Source: Acanthaster planci
Lineage: Eukaryota > Echinodermata > Asteroidea > Valvatida > Acanthasteridae
Length of the DNA: 63,289 nucleotides
Direction of reading: 5' to 3'
Assembly (NCBI RefSeq): GCF_001949145.1
Contig: NW_019091395.1
Coordinates: forward strand, 803,263 to 866,551
In this document: one piece after another, positions 60,301 through 63,289 of the stretch
Numbering within the stretch: position 1 is the first letter of the stretch
Layout of the letters: each line of letters begins with the position of its first letter
Program-made: the position numbers and the translations under genes
The notes under the pieces: model-generated
The model's database searches: none
Told to the model about the DNA's origin: nothing
Seen by the model: only the letters and a program-made list of their open reading frames with translations

Positions 60301-62694
60301 ATCCAAAATAGCCAATTTGTGAATAAAGCCCACTGAGGAGAAGACTTTAAATATGAAAGCACGGGTGGGAAAAACTCTTTTTTCAATTTCAGTTTTTATC
60401 TCCCTCACTGTAACTAGGCTCCATCTTTCTGAATTCAGTCCACAAATTAAGATCCATGAAGTTTCATTTTCTCTTTCAGCAATATCAAATTGTTAATATC
60501 TCAGGCCAATGTCTGAAGTTACTTTCAATTAATTGTTTGAATCTACTTTTGACCTTGAGAAAAAGATTAAGGTGGAGATGAAATAAAAAATATGGAAAGC
60601 GCTTTATGCAAGCCATAATGGCACATAATACATACAGCTCATTTTCATCAGAATGCGCACAAAAACCCTGGGTGTCTCTGGCAGGAGGAAGCAATTTGCA
60701 CATATACCGAGACACTCAAGAGTGTAAAAGTTGAACTACAATAAACCCTGATACCTTGAATCTCTGGGGAATGAACAAAAAATTCGAGTTGTCCGAAATT
60801 CGAATTAAAAAAAGGTCCCGATTTCTTTTGAAGTTAAGTCATTATTACAANATTTGCTGATATTTGAGAACGGAGAATCGGTGTTCTCCACGGCCGAAAA
60901 TTTTGGCAGGGTGGTAGACAAAATTGCGAGCGCGAAGTGTGAAGCCCTTATGGCATGGGGTCCGCGGCCCGCTTAAGGGCCCTGGAAAATTTTGGATTCT
61001 AGATGATCTGTGGTGCATTCTGGGACAATTTCCAGTCTACTTTCGTCTGTAATTTGGCCCCAAATCTGATTACATTTACAACGTGAAATATTGGCGAGGA
61101 TATCCTTCAGGAGGAATTTCTTCATCAAAAGATTTGATGAAGAAATTTCTGGAGCATTTTTAGCAGAACATGTTAGTGACTCGAAACATGCTTGAGATGA
61201 GCAGAGCATGCGGTTTTCTCGATGATCAGTTGACTGTGAAAAGGCACAGTAAAAACAAGCCTCAAAATATGCCCTTGAATAAAAAAGGACAAAAGAAATA
61301 TGTTCAGGCAAAGATAAGTTTACAATTTCCAACTCACGTCATAAAAATGAAGCAACCCCTCGATCGGAGCAGAGCATGGGGGCCACTCACTCCGCAAAAC
61401 AATGTTGCACCGCGGGTACCAGTCACATGCACTGTGTGTACATGTACATGCTTGCGCAATACAATGTACGTGTACATGTACAAACATACGCGATGGTTTT
61501 ACGGGACAAGAGGTTGACTATGCATAACGGTAGGCAGCCAACGATCACCACTGTCAGTACATCATAAGCGTCGTTGGTAAACTCAAACTCGATCCACAAA
61601 CAGCGGTAAACCTCTTTTTTACTAAAATCTTGGGAAAGTAGACATTTGGAGAAAAATACACTACTCAAAAAATAGTAGGGTGAAAAATTTTAGCGGGGCG
61701 GCCCAAAATTTTGGCAGGGCGGTCCGCCCTGCTAAAACAGCCCGTGGAAAAGACTGGAGAATGTATTTTTCTTTGCAGATTCAAGATCAAGACTGCAAGG
61801 ACCATTTTCTTTTCAGTTTCACAACACACAGCAACCTCAATTAATTTTTAACCTTCCAAAGTACCACCTTAAATGGTAGCCAATCTAAAGGCCGAGGCAT
61901 GGCTGTCAGTGTTGTAGAAGACACCTCGTAGAACCATTCTAAGAGCCCCCCACACGACCATCACAAGACCTCCAGTCGGAGGTCAAATCACGAAACTATT
62001 CAAACGAACTGTGACAAATATTCCTTTGGCACCATTCACCCTGAAGGTTGTGACTGGACTTGTGTCTCATCTAGTGACTGAACTTGTGTTTTGTCTTGTG
62101 ACCGGACTTCTGTCTGGTCCTGTGTTGTCTTGTGACTGGACTTGTGTCTGGTCTTGTGCCTGGACTTGCGTCTGGTCTTGTGCCTGGACTTGTGTCTGGT
62201 CTTTTGAATGATCTTGTGATGTCTTTACTACAACACTGCTGTCTGCATTGTCTGCATTTGCTAAATAGACCCTACAAGTCACGATAAGCGTAAATGACTC
62301 ACCATAGCATGAATGAAACCATCCTCAGTGAACACCCACTGCTGATAGGGGTTGCCTTGCTGTCTGTAGACAGGATGAAAAAAAATTGCCCAATGCTGAG
62401 TCTCAAATAAAGGGGTACCTCGCAGTCTGAGAGCTTGTGAGATCAAACTGAGAAAAACTGACTGAATCAGCCGCATTTATGTGGCTGCCATCTTGAACTA
62501 GAAGTGAGATTATGACTATGCAAATCTGGATCTGTTGACTTGAGCTGGGTTTATAGCACTTTGCACCATTGGATATATACACAGGGATATGCTGCCAACA
62601 GACATAGCCGTAGCTCTGGAAGTCCATTTCAGACACGACCTCAATGTGTAGCTGATGTAGATTAGTCAGGCTCCTTGCCAGTTCGCAGTGCTCA
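57320..62694 (-). CDS. DCDC1: DCDC1-like gene, 5'-most exons in the window
   Basis: Exons 62694-62560, 62363-62303 and 57636-57320 join in frame; the window ends before the gene's start. The first encodes E-H-C-E-L-A-R-S-L-T then V-C-W-Q-H-I-P-V-Y-I. The second encodes Q-Q-W-V-F-T-E-D-G-F-I-H-A-M, a motif typical of the ricin-like part of DCDC1. The third is acidic and Gln-rich (A-E-P-E-L-V-L-T-Y-I-E, Q-Q-Q-Q, S-N-E-E-G-E-E-S) and joins 56761 in phase. Second copies of the first two exons lie at 60273-60179 and 59982-59922. That copy of the first exon is 40 bases shorter, which would shift the frame if it were spliced in. Confidence 0.65.
57886..58063. repeat. 30-bp minisatellite, six units
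   Basis: Unit GGGAACTGGCCGCGGCCACT plus GCCATAGACT. GGCCGCGGCC inside each unit is itself palindromic and CpG-rich. Intronic; the frames repeating Y-G-S-G-R-G-Q-F-P are its shadows. Confidence 0.85.
58375..60850 (-). repeat. Tandem duplication 2, copy 1
   Basis: About 2.48 kb nearly identical to 60853-63289. It contains exon copies 60273-60179 and 59982-59922. It differs by a 40-nt deletion in the first exon, about 36 extra bases near 58913 and a longer GACTTGTG minisatellite. It ends at the single N at 60851. Confidence 0.9.
59585..59835. repeat. CTTGTG-rich minisatellite (copy 1)
   Basis: Irregular units of about 21 bases such as CTGGACTTGTGTCTGGTCTTG next to the exon at 59922-59982; the copy at 62045-62215 is shorter. 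Confidence 0.7.
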
Positions 62695-63289
62695 CTGAAT
62701 ACCGTGGGTTAATGGATCACAATCCAAAATAGCCAATTTGTGAATAGAGCCCACTGAGAAGAAGACTTTAAATATGAAAGCACGGGTGGGAAAAACTCTT
62801 TTTTAAATTTCAGTTTTTATCTCCCTCATTGTAACTAGGCTCCATCTTTATGAATTCAGTCCACAAATTAAGATCCATGAAGTTTCATTTTCTCTTACAG
62901 CAACATCAAATTGTTAGTATCTCAGGCCAATGTCTGGAGTTACTTTCACTTAATTGTTTGAATCTACTTTTGACCTCAAGACAAAGATTAAGGTGGAGAT
63001 GAAATAAAAAAAGTGGAAAGCGCTTTATGCAAGCCGTAATAGCTATAAAAGCCCTAATGGCACATAATACATACAGCTCATTTTCATCAGAATGCGCACA
63101 AAAACCCTGGGTTTCTCTGGCAGGAGGAAGCAATTTGCACATATATTGAGACACTCAAGAGTGTAAAAGTTGAATTACAATAAACCCTGATACCTTGAAT
63201 CTCTAGGGAATGAACAAAAAATTCGAGTTATCCGAAATTCGAATTAAAAAAAGGTCCCGATTTCTTTTGAAGTTAAGTCATTATTACGA
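60853..63289 (-). repeat. Tandem duplication 2, copy 2, running to the window end
   Basis: Begins just after the N at 60851 and reaches the last base, which corresponds to the last base of copy 1 (ATTATTACGA versus ATTATTACAA). It contains the full-length exon 62694-62560 and exon 62363-62303. That the window ends exactly at the unit end suggests a further junction or contig end there. Confidence 0.85.

Overview
The window is genomic DNA of an invertebrate animal. Genes are split by phase-consistent GT-AG introns. Introns and spacers carry tRNA-derived SINEs, foldback and MITE-like elements, minisatellites and a decayed Ty3/gypsy retrotransposon. The gene families (SLC16 transporter, PAN/apple plus Thr-rich plus fibrinogen-like secreted proteins, a DCDC1-like doublecortin protein) suit a cnidarian or an invertebrate deuterostome; I cannot name the species. 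All host genes found are on the minus strand.

Layout. 1-3050: a compact, intron-less block of four to five minus-strand genes unlike the rest of the window, read here as the end of an endogenous (or mis-assembled) large DNA virus or polinton-like element. It has a TFIIB/VLTF3-like factor, a very cysteine-rich CxxC protein, a capsid-like structural protein, A/T-rich promoter motifs next to the start codons and a hairpin plus U-tract between two genes. Two of its genes are broken. 3150-9700: non-coding, with a small direct-repeat zone, a SINE pair, two inverted copies of a ~21-bp minisatellite family and a 31-bp palindrome inside a dispersed repeat. 9770-17107: a four-exon SLC16-like transporter whose second intron holds a dead gypsy element and a 220-bp foldback element. 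18972-20327: a weak ORF and an assembly gap. 20523-24314 and 29006-36620: two paralogous six-exon secreted-protein genes with matching intron phases. 36.6-40.4 kb: nothing coding recognised. 40.4-62.7 kb: most of a DCDC1-like gene with about 20 exons.

Two stretches of the DCDC1-like gene are present twice in tandem (40.8-43.7 kb and 58.4-63.3 kb), each with a single N at the copy junction. They may be real exon-module duplications or uncollapsed haplotypes. The first keeps the reading frame. In the second, one copy has a 40-nt exon deletion that breaks the frame.

Many open frames listed by a bacterial-style translation here start at TTG or are antisense shadows. The starts below were re-chosen from ATG codons and splice phases.
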